In this document: positions 1 through 8,677 of the stretch, piece after piece
How positions within the stretch are numbered: position 1 is the stretch's first letter
Layout of the letters: each line of letters opens with the position of its first letter
NCBI GenBank assembly: GCA_938008535.1
Contig: CALLKF010000069.1
Span: forward strand, 1 to 64,000
Direction: 5' to 3'
DNA: 64,000 nt
DNA from: an uncultured Saprospirales bacterium
GTDB taxonomy: Bacteria; Bacteroidota; Bacteroidia; Chitinophagales; JADIYW01
Made by a program: the position numbers and the translations under genes
Notes under the pieces: generated by a model
The model's database searches: none
The model's input: the letters and a program-made list of their open reading frames with translations, nothing else
What the model was told of the DNA's origin: nothing

Positions 1-943
1 GCAATTGAAATTTTTGGTATTCTGGTTTTAAATTATGCTTATTGTCCATAATTTCTTCAATCATTTCTAATGGAAATTTGTAAACCATATCACTGTTTCC
101 TTTTTTAAATTCCAGCAATTCATTTTTCTTTTCTTTGATGTATGAAACACGAATCGCATCTAAATAAGGTAACTTATTTCCGAACTCATCTTTTTTCCAA
201 TAATTTGGATTTCGAGCTAAAAATGAAATCTGATTATCTTGATTGATTTTTAAGTAAAAAGGTCCAGTTCCAACGCAATGTTCGCGCATATCAGCACCAT
301 ATTTTTCAAATGCTTCGCGTGGATAAATCTTGCCAAAAATGAGTGCCAATCGTGCTAAGAAAACAGCATAAGGTTTTTCCAATTCAACTTCAACTGTTGA
401 ATCATTTAACACACGAACTCCAGAAACACCAGTAGCTGGAATTATATTTTTGGATGTTAATGAATCATATTCACTAGCACCTTTTACTACATCTTTAAAT
501 ATCCAAAAACCTTGATTATCTGCTGGATTGTGGTAGCATAATCTATCGAAACAAAATTTTACATCTTGTGCCTTTAATTCTCTTCCTTTTCCATTTGGAA
601 AGCAAGCATCATCGTGATAAAAGACACCTTTTCGTAAATAAAAAGTATAGATTTTTTTTGATTCGTCAATTGTCCAGCGTTCTGCCAATGCAGGAATTAC
701 GGCTAACGTACTGTCATCAAAAGTTACTAATCCTTCATAAATTTGTTCCAATAAACGATGTGCTGTAACTTCTGTAATATTTAATGGATACAGTGATTTA
801 AAATATTCTTCTTCATTATAACGAAACGTGCCGCCATAATATTTTCCGCCTTTTGCCGGTCGCAATTTAAATTCGCGCTCTTTTTGGCTGTCACACGACA
901 ATATAAAAATTGAAATAAAAAAGAGAATAATCAATCGATGCAT
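1..943 (-). CDS. Peptide ABC transporter substrate-binding lipoprotein, family 5 (partial, 3' end outside window)
   Basis: Translation of the minus strand from ATG at 943 stays open for 314 codons to the window edge, so the C-terminus is missing. The N-terminus is a lipoprotein signal ending ILSC with Cys17 as the lipidated residue. The body matches the start of SBP_bac_5 (OppA/DppA-type) proteins: a YGGTFRY strand, a segment on reaching an 'IYEGLVTFD' turn, then 'LAERWTID...YTFYLRKGVFYHDD', the usual family-5 signature region. It should sit on the outer face of the inner membrane or in the periplasm and deliver peptides to Opp/Dpp permeases. OppC and OppB genes lie at the far right end of this window, also on the minus strand, but they are over 60 kb away and need not be partners. 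Confidence 0.85.
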   Translation of the reverse strand, partial: MHRLIILFFISIFILSCDSQKEREFKLRPAKGGKYYGGTFRYNEEEYFKSLYPLNITEVTAHRLLEQIYEGLVTFDDSTLAVIPALAERWTIDESKKIYTFYLRKGVFYHDDACFPNGKGRELKAQDVKFCFDRLCYHNPADNQGFWIFKDVVKGASEYDSLTSKNIIPATGVSGVRVLNDSTVEVELEKPYAVFLARLALIFGKIYPREAFEKYGADMREHCVGTGPFYLKINQDNQISFLARNPNYWKKDEFGNKLPYLDAIRVSYIKEKKNELLEFKKGNSDMVYKFPLEMIEEIMDNKHNLKPEYQKFQL

Positions 944-1074
944 ATCTGTAATTTGATGTGCTAAAATACAAATTATTTATTGGATGATTTTGTAAAATAA
1001 ATTTGGTGAAAATGAAATTGAAAAGCTGTTTTGTATTATCTTCGAATAGAAATTACGCTAATAAATTTATACAC

Positions 1075-1404
1075 ATGAAATCAATCATATTCGCAGGCAT
1101 TTTATTTATAGGATTTTCTGCATTTTCAAAACCAAAAATGGTGCATTCTGTTGCTGATTTTGAAAAGTTATACAACGACAAAACGTATCCGTTTAATAAA
1201 TTATCAGATTCGACATTTCAGCGATTGAAATCCACTATACAATTTGACGAAGTTGGAAATTTTAGAGGTTTTAATTACATAAGTGGTTTATGGAAAGAGT
1301 TGACATATGAAGAATATTTAGTGTTTAATCAACTAATTATTGGAATAAAAGAAAAGCCAACTGATGAAGCAAAAGCTGATTATGACGCGCGTAGAAATCG
1401 CTAA
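1075..1404 (+). CDS. Small secreted protein of unknown function
   Basis: A 109-residue protein starting at ATG 1075 with a clear Sec signal (MKSIIFAGILFIGFSAFSKP), so mature protein begins near residue 18. An in-frame upstream start exists at 1003, but it would bury the signal peptide behind 24 unrelated residues, so 1075 is preferred. The remainder is charged and soluble, with two aromatic-rich stretches (FRGFNYISGLWKELTYEEY) and no family I recognise. It stands alone: divergent from the peptide-binding lipoprotein and convergent with the dihydrouridine synthase. A possible -7 box (TATCTTCG) lies at 1037-1044. Function cannot be assigned. Confidence 0.6.
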   Translation: MKSIIFAGILFIGFSAFSKPKMVHSVADFEKLYNDKTYPFNKLSDSTFQRLKSTIQFDEVGNFRGFNYISGLWKELTYEEYLVFNQLIIGIKEKPTDEAKADYDARRNR

Positions 1405-1422
1405 TGAAATGTGCAATTAAAA

Positions 1423-1587
1423 TAACCACTTAAGGCACAGAAGTAACTGAGTTATTGTAAAAGATTTCAAAAAATACTGTAATTAGAAAGCTAAGTTTTC
1501 TTCCTAAGTTTCGGAACTATCTTAGATAATTTCCTTTAAATTATTCTTTGTTCCGAAGCTTCGGAACTTAAGTTCCTTAAGTGGTTA
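1423..1587. repeat. 165-bp palindrome-rich element with 13-bp terminal inverted repeats
   Basis: TAACCACTTAAGG at 1423-1435 is matched perfectly in inverted orientation by 1575-1587. The interior holds a perfect 18-bp palindrome (1550-1567), an overlapping perfect 14-bp palindrome GGAACTTAAGTTCC (1563-1576) and a near-palindrome TTCCTAAGTTTCGGAA (1501-1516). It fills the convergent gap between two genes. It looks like a non-autonomous repeat (MITE-like) or a structured intergenic element. No second copy of the ends was seen in this window. Confidence 0.55.
1551..1566. promoter_or_regulatory. 16-bp palindrome TTCCGAA-N2-TTCGGAA (copy 1)
   Basis: TTCCGAAGCTTCGGAA, a perfect dyad extended by one base pair on each side. 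It lies in a convergent intergenic region, not before a gene. Other perfect copies are at 27765, 37191 and 46055. Confidence 0.4.
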
Positions 1588-1608
1588 AATTTTTTTATTT
1601 TTTGAAAA

Positions 1609-2598
1609 TCAAATTTCGATTCCAGCGTATTCGTCCAATACTTCATCTAAAATTGAGAAAATCTCGTCTATATCATTTGTCATCACCAAACGAGTTCTAT
1701 AAGGTTTTATATTTGGCAAACCTTTTAAATAATTAGAATAATGTGGTCGCATTTCCAATACTCCAAGTATTTCGCCTTTCCATTCAATTGATTTTTGTAA
1801 ATGTGTTTTTACAATTTCAATTTTTTCTTCAATCGGTGGATCGGCAATAATTTCACCATTAAAAATAAATGCTTTTACTTGATTAAAAATCCAAGGTGAA
1901 CCAATCGCAGCGCGACCAATCATAATACCATCCACACCATATTTATTTTTATAAGCTAATGCTTTTTGTGGCGAATCAATATCACCATTTCCAAAAATCG
2001 GAATTTGCATTCTTGGATTATTTTTCACAGCAGCAATCAGCGTCCAATCGGCTTCACCTTTATACATTTGTTTGCGCGTCCGTCCGTGAATACTGAGTGC
2101 TTTGATGCCAATGTCTTGTAATCGTTCTGCAACTTCTACAATATTTTTGGTTTCTTCGTCCCAACCTAAACGTGTTTTTACCGTTACCGGTAAATTCGTT
2201 GCTTTCACCACTTGTTGCGTCAATCGTACCATTTTCGGAATATCTTGTAAGATGCCTGCACCAGCCATTTTGCAAACCACTTTATTTACCGGACAACCAT
2301 AATTGATATCAATTAAATTCGGTTTTGCTTGTTCTACAATTTGCGCAGATTGCACCATCGCATCTTCTTCGCCACCAAAAATCTGAATACCAATTGGCTG
2401 TTCATAATCGTAAATATCGAGTTTTTGCATGCTTTTGTGCGCATGACGAATTAATCCTTCAGACGAAATGAATTCAGTGTACATTAAATCTGCACCGTAT
2501 TTTTTACACACATAACGAAATGGTGGATCGCTCACGTCTTCCATTGGCGCAAGTAATAACGGAAATTCTCCTAATTCTATGTTGGCTATTTTTACCAT
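1609..2598 (-). CDS. dusB: tRNA-dihydrouridine synthase (DusB-like)
   Basis: A 329-residue flavin TIM-barrel enzyme that reduces uridine to 5,6-dihydrouridine in tRNA using FMN and NAD(P)H. The N-terminus LLLAPMEDVSDPPFR, the IQIFGG strand, the NYGCPVNKVVCKMAGAG segment holding the catalytic Cys102, VKTRLGWDE, SIHGRTRKQMY and the phosphate-binding FGNGDI / GIMIGRAAIGSPWIF segments are all present and ordered as in the Dus family. Length is typical. Assignment to DusB rather than another Dus subfamily is inferred. Its 5' leader (2599-2634) consists of 7-bp words ending close to the start codon. It is divergent from the CPBP protease gene. Confidence 0.92.
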   Translation of the reverse strand: MVKIANIELGEFPLLLAPMEDVSDPPFRYVCKKYGADLMYTEFISSEGLIRHAHKSMQKLDIYDYEQPIGIQIFGGEEDAMVQSAQIVEQAKPNLIDINYGCPVNKVVCKMAGAGILQDIPKMVRLTQQVVKATNLPVTVKTRLGWDEETKNIVEVAERLQDIGIKALSIHGRTRKQMYKGEADWTLIAAVKNNPRMQIPIFGNGDIDSPQKALAYKNKYGVDGIMIGRAAIGSPWIFNQVKAFIFNGEIIADPPIEEKIEIVKTHLQKSIEWKGEILGVLEMRPHYSNYLKGLPNIKPYRTRLVMTNDIDEIFSILDEVLDEYAGIEI

Positions 2599-2599
2599 G

Positions 2600-2685
2600 T
2601 TGAAGTTATCTGATATATGGTATCTGTTATACGTTTAATTTATTACAAAAACTTATAACCAATAACTTATAACTAATCACTATTT
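2600..2685. repeat. Heptad-phased AT-rich words between divergent dusB and CPBP genes
   Basis: On the minus strand 2634-2600 reads as five 7-bp words, four of them ending in ATA, up to the dusB start. On the plus strand 2651-2685 reads ACTTATA, ACCAATA, ACTTATA, ACTAATC, ACTATTT. The period is exactly 7 within each block. Related blocks occur before many genes in this window. Confidence 0.55.
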
Positions 2686-2705
2686 TTACCACAAAGATAC
2701 GACTT

Positions 2706-3641
2706 ATGCCAGAAAATATATTGGATAACAACTTTAATAAACAGATAACAGAAATGTATGGCATCAATAAATATGGCTATTTCTCACAGTTTTTGGCTTG
2801 GCTTGGTGTGTTTTCTGCTTGTTTTTTGATTGCACAATTATTGAGTGGCTTGTTTATTGTGATTTGTTATGGTTCCAATATTTCTGATTTAACAAACATT
2901 GTAAAAGGAAATGGTAATTTAAATGGTTTGCGATTTGCACAAATGATTGCTACATTTTTTGGCTTTTTAGTGCCTGCTTTAGTTTTTAGTAAGTTGAAAG
3001 AAAAACCGATTTTATCTTATTCCAATGCAAACAATTTCTTTCCAATTATTGGTATTTTATTGATTCCATTTATACTTTATACTTTTTATCCAATCATTAA
3101 TTTATCATTTTTTGTCAATAAAATTTCACCTTGGAATAATTGGATGAGTGGTTCGCAAGAAGAATATAAAATTGTGGTTGAAGGATTGTTGAAAGACAAA
3201 AGTGTTTTTGTTTTTTTACTTAATTTAATTACGATTGCTATTTTGCCAGCTATTTGTGAAGAATGGATTTTCAGAGGAACATTACAAAAATTCTTTGCTG
3301 AAAAAATGAATATTCATTTAGCAATATTTTTTGCTTCTGTAGTTTTTAGCTTAATTCATTTTGAGTTTTCTGGATTTTTACCACGCATCATTTTAGGCAT
3401 GTTGCTTGGTTATGTATTTTACATTTCAGGAAGTTTGTGGGCAAGTATTTTTTTGCATGCAGTAAACAATGGCGCGCAAGTAATACTGATGTATTGCAAC
3501 AATACTGGAATTTATAAATCAGATGTTGACAATCCAGAAATGCCAAAAAATTGGGAATTAGTAATTTATACGCTTGTTTTTTATGCATTGATGTGCGCTT
3601 TCTATTATTTCTGTAAGCAAAAAAAAAGAGTAACTTTGTAA
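2706..3641 (+). CDS. CPBP family intramembrane metalloprotease
   Basis: A 311-residue polytopic membrane protein of the CPBP (Abi/Rce1-like) family. The three conserved motifs are visible: EEWIFR (EExxxR, residues 185-190), FSLIH (FxxxH, 214-218) and HAVNN (HxxxN, 251-255), which provide glutamate and histidines for metal-dependent intramembrane proteolysis. About eight hydrophobic segments surround them. Substrate is unknown; in bacteria members are linked to immunity against self-made peptides or to prenyl-protein-like processing. It precedes cdsA on the same strand with a 54-bp gap, which weakly suggests co-transcription. Confidence 0.88.
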   Translation: MPENILDNNFNKQITEMYGINKYGYFSQFLAWLGVFSACFLIAQLLSGLFIVICYGSNISDLTNIVKGNGNLNGLRFAQMIATFFGFLVPALVFSKLKEKPILSYSNANNFFPIIGILLIPFILYTFYPIINLSFFVNKISPWNNWMSGSQEEYKIVVEGLLKDKSVFVFLLNLITIAILPAICEEWIFRGTLQKFFAEKMNIHLAIFFASVVFSLIHFEFSGFLPRIILGMLLGYVFYISGSLWASIFLHAVNNGAQVILMYCNNTGIYKSDVDNPEMPKNWELVIYTLVFYALMCAFYYFCKQKKRVTL

Positions 3642-3657
3642 AATTTTAATTAGTGAA

Positions 3658-3694
3658 TTTTACAATTCTTAATTCTCAAATTCTACCATTAGAT
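3658..3694 (+). repeat. 7/8-bp phased ATT words upstream of cdsA
   Basis: The sequence before the cdsA start can be cut into words each beginning ATT (ATTTTACA, ATTCTTA, ATTCTCAA, ATTCTACC, ATTAGATA) running up to the ATG. It belongs to the same degenerate repeat class as the heptad blocks elsewhere in the window. Confidence 0.4.
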
Positions 3695-3695
3695 A

Positions 3696-4541
3696 ATGAA
3701 CGATATACTTTTACGCGCAACAACTGGTTTCTTTTTCCTAATAGTGATGATTGGTGGCGTGGTGTTGCACGAATATTCTTACTTAATTCTGTTTTCGTTA
3801 TTAGTGGTGTTGTGTATCAGTGAGTATCACGCTATCATTCATGATTTATTGACTTCTACAGAAAAATGGAAAACAACGTATAAAATCATCAACACCGTTT
3901 TTAGTGTTATTATTTTTGGTATTGTTTTTTTAGTTGCCAAACAAAGTATTCCATTAATTTCATTATCGTTGTTGTGTGGTTTTCCATTAACGTGGTTAGT
4001 TATAGAAATGTACACCAAAAGCGAACGACCATTTTATAATGTTTGTTTAAATTCGATGGCAATTTTTTACTTAGCCATTCCATTGTCATCCGCGAGTTTG
4101 TTGGCTTTCCATGCAGGTGAATACAGTTGGCATTATTTATTAGCCATCATGATTTTTGCGTGGAGCAATGATTCGTTTGCTTATTTGTTTGGTCGGTTTT
4201 TTGGTAAACACAAATTATTTGAACGTATTTCACCAAAGAAAACTTGGGAAGGTTTTTTTGGTGGTATGTTAGGTGCGGCTGGTTTTGCATATATTATTTG
4301 GTTGCTGTTTCCACGTTGGACAGGTCATTCAGTAACGCTTACAACTTACATTATTTTAGCTGTCATTACTACAATAACCAGTACTTACGGTGATTTAGCC
4401 GAAAGCATGATAAAACGCAACTTGCAAATTAAAGATACTGGAAATGTATTGCCTGGTCACGGTGGTTTTTTAGATAGATTTGATGGCTTAATTTTTTCAT
4501 TGCCTGCTTGTACGTTGTATTTAACTTTTTTTATAAAATAA
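3696..4541 (+). CDS. cdsA: Phosphatidate cytidylyltransferase (CDP-diglyceride synthase)
   Basis: A 281-residue integral membrane enzyme that makes CDP-diacylglycerol from CTP and phosphatidic acid, the branch point of phospholipid synthesis. The C-terminal CDS signature is intact (SMIKRNLQIKDTGNVLPGHG followed by GFLDRFD), with the conserved Lys-Asp and the HGG-DR-D metal/CTP-binding residues. Roughly seven hydrophobic segments precede it. Length is in the family range. It lies 54 bp after the CPBP protease gene and is convergent with the sigma factor gene. Confidence 0.93.
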   Translation: MNDILLRATTGFFFLIVMIGGVVLHEYSYLILFSLLVVLCISEYHAIIHDLLTSTEKWKTTYKIINTVFSVIIFGIVFLVAKQSIPLISLSLLCGFPLTWLVIEMYTKSERPFYNVCLNSMAIFYLAIPLSSASLLAFHAGEYSWHYLLAIMIFAWSNDSFAYLFGRFFGKHKLFERISPKKTWEGFFGGMLGAAGFAYIIWLLFPRWTGHSVTLTTYIILAVITTITSTYGDLAESMIKRNLQIKDTGNVLPGHGGFLDRFDGLIFSLPACTLYLTFFIK

Positions 4542-4566
4542 AAAAACCGACACTTGCGCATCGGTT
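4536..4566 (-). terminator. Rho-independent terminator of the sigma factor gene
   Basis: Read on the minus strand: AACCGA, a 10-nt loop, TCGGTT, then a run of T (4544-4536). Placed 40 bp after the sigma gene stop. There is no T-run for plus-strand transcripts, so it serves the minus strand. Confidence 0.7.
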
Positions 4567-4606
4567 AAAAAAAACTTTAGAGTCGTCCACTACTACGATT
4601 ATATTT

Positions 4607-5185
4607 TTACACTACTACTTTATTTGTCATCATTTTTCTTAAGTTCAACAAAGCATAACGCATTCTACCAAGTGCAGTATTCATGTTGGTACCAGTCATT
4701 TCTGCAATTTCTTTAAAACTCATTTCTGCGTAATGGCGCAAAATCACTACTTCTTTCTGGTCGTCAGGCAATAGGTTTATCATATCTTTTACACGCAAAA
4801 TAGTTTGTTGTTTTATAATTTCATCTTCTTTACTTTCATTAGAAAACGAAAGCTTATCAAAAAGGAAAGAACCATCAGAATTAACTACATTCGTCTGACG
4901 TTTTTGTTTTCTAAAATGATCCATGCATAAATTATGTGCAATCATCATCATCCAAGCTGAAAATTTGCCTTCATCTTTGTATTTGCCATTGCGCAAACAA
5001 TCAATTACCTTAAAAAAAGTGTCTTGAAAAATATCTTCTGAAATCGTTCTATTTTTCACACGCATATTAATAAACGCAAAAACTTTACGTTTATGTTTTT
5101 CTAACAGAAATGCTAATGCATTTTCATCACCATTTACATATCTTTGGATAAGTTCATTATCCGTTTGAACATTCTTGTTATACAT
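4607..5185 (-). CDS. RNA polymerase sigma factor, sigma-70 family (ECF type)
   Basis: A 192-residue ECF-like sigma factor. Region 2 spans about residues 20-95 (ISEDIFQDTFFKVI, then FSAWMMMIAHNLCMDHFRKQKR, the -10 binding helix), and region 4 about 135-185 (LPDDQKEVVILRHYAEMSFKEIAEMTGTN with the helix-turn-helix). No anti-sigma gene adjoins it. A 78-residue protein at 39552-39788 resembles small soluble proteins that I associate with Bacteroidota sigma factors, but it is 34 kb away. The gene is divergent from uvrA, separated by 161 bp that must hold both promoters. Confidence 0.88.
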   Translation of the reverse strand: MYNKNVQTDNELIQRYVNGDENALAFLLEKHKRKVFAFINMRVKNRTISEDIFQDTFFKVIDCLRNGKYKDEGKFSAWMMMIAHNLCMDHFRKQKRQTNVVNSDGSFLFDKLSFSNESKEDEIIKQQTILRVKDMINLLPDDQKEVVILRHYAEMSFKEIAEMTGTNMNTALGRMRYALLNLRKMMTNKVVV

Positions 5186-5346
5186 GAGTCAATTGTTTTG
5201 CGTGTTAAACTAGTTGCCGTAGTCATGTAAAGTTTGTTCAAGCGTGTTTGTTATTTTTTGTGAATGAATTATTAATCAATTTTACTAAAACAAAACAAGA
5301 TTTTACTTGTATTAACAGTATTTAACGCAAAAAGTGTTCCAATAGT

Positions 5347-8133
5347 ATGTCAACAGTTAAAAAATTAACAATCAAACAAGATAATAAGATATTCATCAAA
5401 GGTGCGCGAACACATAATCTGAAAAATATTGACGTTGAAATTCCAAGAAATAAATTGGTTGTTGTTACTGGTGTTTCAGGTTCTGGAAAATCTTCGCTAA
5501 CTATAGATACGTTATATGCAGAAGGTCAACGCCGTTATGTAGAGTCGCTGTCATCGTATGCGCGACAATTTTTAGGTAGAATGGACAAGCCAGATGTTGA
5601 TTATATCAAAGGACTTTCGCCAGCCATTGCTATAGAACAAAAAACTACTACTGAAACCACGCGTTCTACCGTTGGTACGCTAACAGAAATTTATGATTAT
5701 TTACGATTGTTGTATGCAAAAATTGGTAAAACTTATTCGCCAATATCGAATAAAGTAGTAATAAAACAAGATGTTTCTGATGTGATTGATTTTATAAAAA
5801 CATTGGACACTTCAACCAAAATTCAGATTCTTTCGCCATTAAAAGAAATTACAAAAAGCAAATTAGATGGTTTGCAACAAGATGGAATACAGCGTTTATT
5901 GTTTGATAATGAAGTCGTGAAAATTGATGAAATTACAGACAAAGAAATTAATACGTTTAATAAGAAAAAGGAAAAATTTATCTTGATAGATAGAGCAACA
6001 GCTGATGCTTCAGAAGAAAATTTAAACCGTTTAGCAGATTCCGTAAACCTTGCTTTTTCTGAAGGTGATGGTGTTTGTGTAATTGATATTCCAACTAAAA
6101 CAAAAAAAATATTCAGCAATAAATTTGAGTTAGATGGAATTACGTTTGAAATGCCATCCGTTCCATTTTTTAATTTTAATTCACCATTCGGCGCATGTAG
6201 TAAATGTGAAGGTTTTGGCACTATTTTAGGTATCGATCATGACCTGGTTATTCCTAATAAAAAACTATCCGTTTATGAAGATGCTGTTATTTGCTGGCGC
6301 ACCGAAGGCATGAGTGTCTGGAAAAAACAACTGATACAAGGTGCAGCAAAATGCAGCTTTCCAATTCATAAACCAATCATTGATCTTACAAAAGAACAAT
6401 ACAAAACATTGTGGAATGGTAACGAATATTTTCAAGGTATTCATGCATTTTTTAAAGATGTAGAATCGCAAACGTATAAAATTCAATACCGTGTAATGTT
6501 AGCGAAATATCGTGGACGAACTGCTTGCGATCAATGCCAAGGCACGCGTTTGCGACCAGATGCAGATTATGTAAAAATTGGAAATAAATCTATCGGCGAT
6601 TTATTGCAAATGACAATTAAACATTTATACGAACATTTTCAGTCGTTAAAAATTGATAAAAAAGATACGGAAATTGCCAATAGAATTTTAACGGAAATCA
6701 ATAATCGTTTACAATTTATGGTAGATGTTGGCTTGGAATATTTATCGTTGAATCGATTTTCAAATACACTTTCCGGTGGCGAATCGCAGCGCATTAATTT
6801 AACGCGAACACTTGGCAGTAATCTAACTGGTTCATTGTATATTTTAGATGAACCGAGCGTTGGCTTGCATCCACACGACACAGGAAGATTGATAAATATT
6901 CTACGATACTTGCGTGATTTAGGAAACACCGTAATTGTAGTTGAACACGAAGAAGAAGCGATTCGTGCTGCTGATTATTTGATAGATGTTGGTCCACACG
7001 CTGGTATGCTTGGTGGTGAAATTGTATTTGCAGGAAATGCTGCCGATATCATCAAAAATCCAAAGAGTTTAACGACACAATATTTAACAGGAAAACTGCA
7101 AATTGAAGTACCAAAAATCCGAAGAAAACCAATCAATTTTATTTCAATAAAAGGTGCACAACAAAACAATCTGAAAAATATTTCTGTCAATATACCATTA
7201 AGCGCATTGTCAGTAATTACTGGTGTTTCTGGCTCAGGCAAGACCACCTTAATCAAACAAATTTTATATCCATATTTAAAAACTGAGCTCGAAGGTTTTG
7301 GTATAAAATCAGGTGTTTTCAAAGAAATTTCTGGCTATAAAAACAAAATAAAAAAGATAGAATTTGTAGATCAAAATCCAATAGGAAAAAGTTCACGCAG
7401 TAATCCTGTAACTTACATCAAAGCGTATGACGCAATTCGAGATTTATTTGCTGCACAATCTCTATCAAAAATTCGTGGTTATCAACCAAAACATTTTTCG
7501 TTTAATGTAGAAGGTGGTCGCTGCGATGCATGTGAAGGTGAAGGCGAACAAACCGTAGAAATGCAATTTTTGGCTGATGTGCATTTGGTGTGTGAAGTGT
7601 GTAATGGCAAACGTTTTAAGCAAGAAATTTTAGAAGTACAATATCAACAAAAAAGCATTTCTGATGTGTTGGATATGACGGTTGATGAAGCGATTGATTT
7701 TTTTGTAGAAAAGAAAGATGTGGTTCAAAAATTGAAGCCACTGCAAGATGTTGGTTTAGGTTATGTGCATCTCGGACAAAGCAGTTCTACCTTAAGTGGT
7801 GGTGAAGCACAACGTGTGAAGTTGGCGTCATTTTTAACGAAGGGTGTTGCGAAAGATCCAGTGTTATTTATTTTTGATGAACCAACAACTGGTTTGCATT
7901 TTCACGATATTAATAAATTATTGAAAGCATTGAATGCGCTGATAGAAATTGGTCATACGGTTGTTGTGGTTGAGCATAATATTGATGTAATTAAATGCGC
8001 AGATTGGATTATTGATTTGGGCCCAAAAGGTGGCGAAGAAGGTGGCAACTTAGTGTTTGAAGGCACACCAGAAAATCTTATCAAAAATAAAGAAAGTTTA
8101 ACTGCGAAATATTTGAAAGAGAAGTTGAAGTGA
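5347..8133 (+). CDS. uvrA: Excinuclease ABC subunit A
   Basis: A 928-residue UvrA, the damage-sensing ATPase of nucleotide excision repair. Both ABC modules are complete: Walker A GVSGSGKS at 42-49 and GVSGSGKT in the second half, signature motifs LSGGESQR and LSGGEAQR, and Walker B regions LYILDEPSVGLHP and LFIFDEPTTGLHF. Zinc-binding CxxC pairs are visible (CSKCEGFG, CDQCQGTR, CDACEGEGEQ with CEVCNGKRF). The protein ends KYLKEKLK. The last 27 nt are repeated, with three synonymous-type changes, at 11655-11681, which suggests that the DNA in between was inserted here. Confidence 0.97.
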   Translation: MSTVKKLTIKQDNKIFIKGARTHNLKNIDVEIPRNKLVVVTGVSGSGKSSLTIDTLYAEGQRRYVESLSSYARQFLGRMDKPDVDYIKGLSPAIAIEQKTTTETTRSTVGTLTEIYDYLRLLYAKIGKTYSPISNKVVIKQDVSDVIDFIKTLDTSTKIQILSPLKEITKSKLDGLQQDGIQRLLFDNEVVKIDEITDKEINTFNKKKEKFILIDRATADASEENLNRLADSVNLAFSEGDGVCVIDIPTKTKKIFSNKFELDGITFEMPSVPFFNFNSPFGACSKCEGFGTILGIDHDLVIPNKKLSVYEDAVICWRTEGMSVWKKQLIQGAAKCSFPIHKPIIDLTKEQYKTLWNGNEYFQGIHAFFKDVESQTYKIQYRVMLAKYRGRTACDQCQGTRLRPDADYVKIGNKSIGDLLQMTIKHLYEHFQSLKIDKKDTEIANRILTEINNRLQFMVDVGLEYLSLNRFSNTLSGGESQRINLTRTLGSNLTGSLYILDEPSVGLHPHDTGRLINILRYLRDLGNTVIVVEHEEEAIRAADYLIDVGPHAGMLGGEIVFAGNAADIIKNPKSLTTQYLTGKLQIEVPKIRRKPINFISIKGAQQNNLKNISVNIPLSALSVITGVSGSGKTTLIKQILYPYLKTELEGFGIKSGVFKEISGYKNKIKKIEFVDQNPIGKSSRSNPVTYIKAYDAIRDLFAAQSLSKIRGYQPKHFSFNVEGGRCDACEGEGEQTVEMQFLADVHLVCEVCNGKRFKQEILEVQYQQKSISDVLDMTVDEAIDFFVEKKDVVQKLKPLQDVGLGYVHLGQSSSTLSGGEAQRVKLASFLTKGVAKDPVLFIFDEPTTGLHFHDINKLLKALNALIEIGHTVVVVEHNIDVIKCADWIIDLGPKGGEEGGNLVFEGTPENLIKNKESLTAKYLKEKLK
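8107..8133 (+). repeat. uvrA 3' end, left copy of a 27-bp direct repeat
   Basis: The final 27 nt of uvrA match 11655-11681 in 24 of 27 positions. Both copies encode KYLKEKLK followed by a stop, and the differences are two AAG/AAA changes and TGA/TAA. The two copies bracket the accessory island. Confidence 0.5.
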
Positions 8134-8177
8134 GACTATTTATTGATTGTTTACGATTATTTTATTAATTTTAAATT

Positions 8178-8399
8178 ATGACAACAAGCGTAAAAGACGA
8201 ATTACTTTCTAAAATCCAAAAGAGCAACGATGAAATTTTGCTAAAACAAATTTCATTAATGTTGGATAGCAACGTAGTGATGCAACTAAATCAACAAGAA
8301 AAAAATGCATTAGATGAAGCATTTGATGCGGTGAAAAACAATAAGGTATATTCAGATGATGAAGTTCAAAAAGAATGGGACAAATGGATAGAGCAATAA
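8178..8399 (+). CDS. Antitoxin of a type II toxin-antitoxin pair
   Basis: A 73-residue, acidic, helical protein placed directly before a RelE/ParE-type toxin and overlapping it by 16 bp. The C-terminus (NKVYSDDEVQKEWDKWIEQ) looks like the toxin-wrapping tail of small addiction-module antitoxins found with ParE-like toxins. No separate DNA-binding motif is obvious in the N-terminal half. Assignment rests on position, size and charge more than on sequence identity. It should bind the toxin and repress the pair's promoter. Confidence 0.7.
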   Translation: MTTSVKDELLSKIQKSNDEILLKQISLMLDSNVVMQLNQQEKNALDEAFDAVKNNKVYSDDEVQKEWDKWIEQ

Positions 8400-8677
8400 T
8401 TTGGACAGCACCTGCAAAAAACGACATTCAGCAAATTACAACTTATTGGAACAACAGAAATAAGAGCAATGCTTATTCGTTAAAACTTAGAAAAATAATC
8501 AAAGAAAAATTGACGTTTATAAATAGGTTTCCATTTATTGGAATACAAACGGATTATCCAAACGCAAGATGTTTTATAATCAGAGATTACAAATTATTTT
8601 ATGCAGTTACAGAAGAAGCAATTATTGTATTGCGATTTTGGGACACAAGACAAAACCCTGATAAGTTGAAAGTATAA
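8384..8677 (+). CDS. RelE/ParE family toxin
   Basis: A 97-residue basic protein from ATG 8384 (an in-frame ATG at 8375 would add three residues). It shows the ParE/RelE fold landmarks: IIWTAPAKNDIQQITTYW at the N-terminus, a middle helix, FPFIGIQTDYPNARCFIIRDYKLFYAV and a final strand IIVLRFWDTRQNP. ParE members poison DNA gyrase and RelE members cut mRNA in the ribosome; which applies here cannot be decided. The 16-bp overlap with the antitoxin implies translational coupling. It lies in the accessory island downstream of uvrA. Confidence 0.85.
   Translation: MDRAIIWTAPAKNDIQQITTYWNNRNKSNAYSLKLRKIIKEKLTFINRFPFIGIQTDYPNARCFIIRDYKLFYAVTEEAIIVLRFWDTRQNPDKLKV

Noticed and set aside
568..768. Open frame on the plus strand of 66 codons
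   Set aside because: It lies wholly opposite the peptide-binding lipoprotein gene and has no family resemblance, so it is a shadow frame.
1003..1074. Upstream start for the small secreted protein
   Set aside because: It would hide the signal peptide behind 24 residues of non-signal character.
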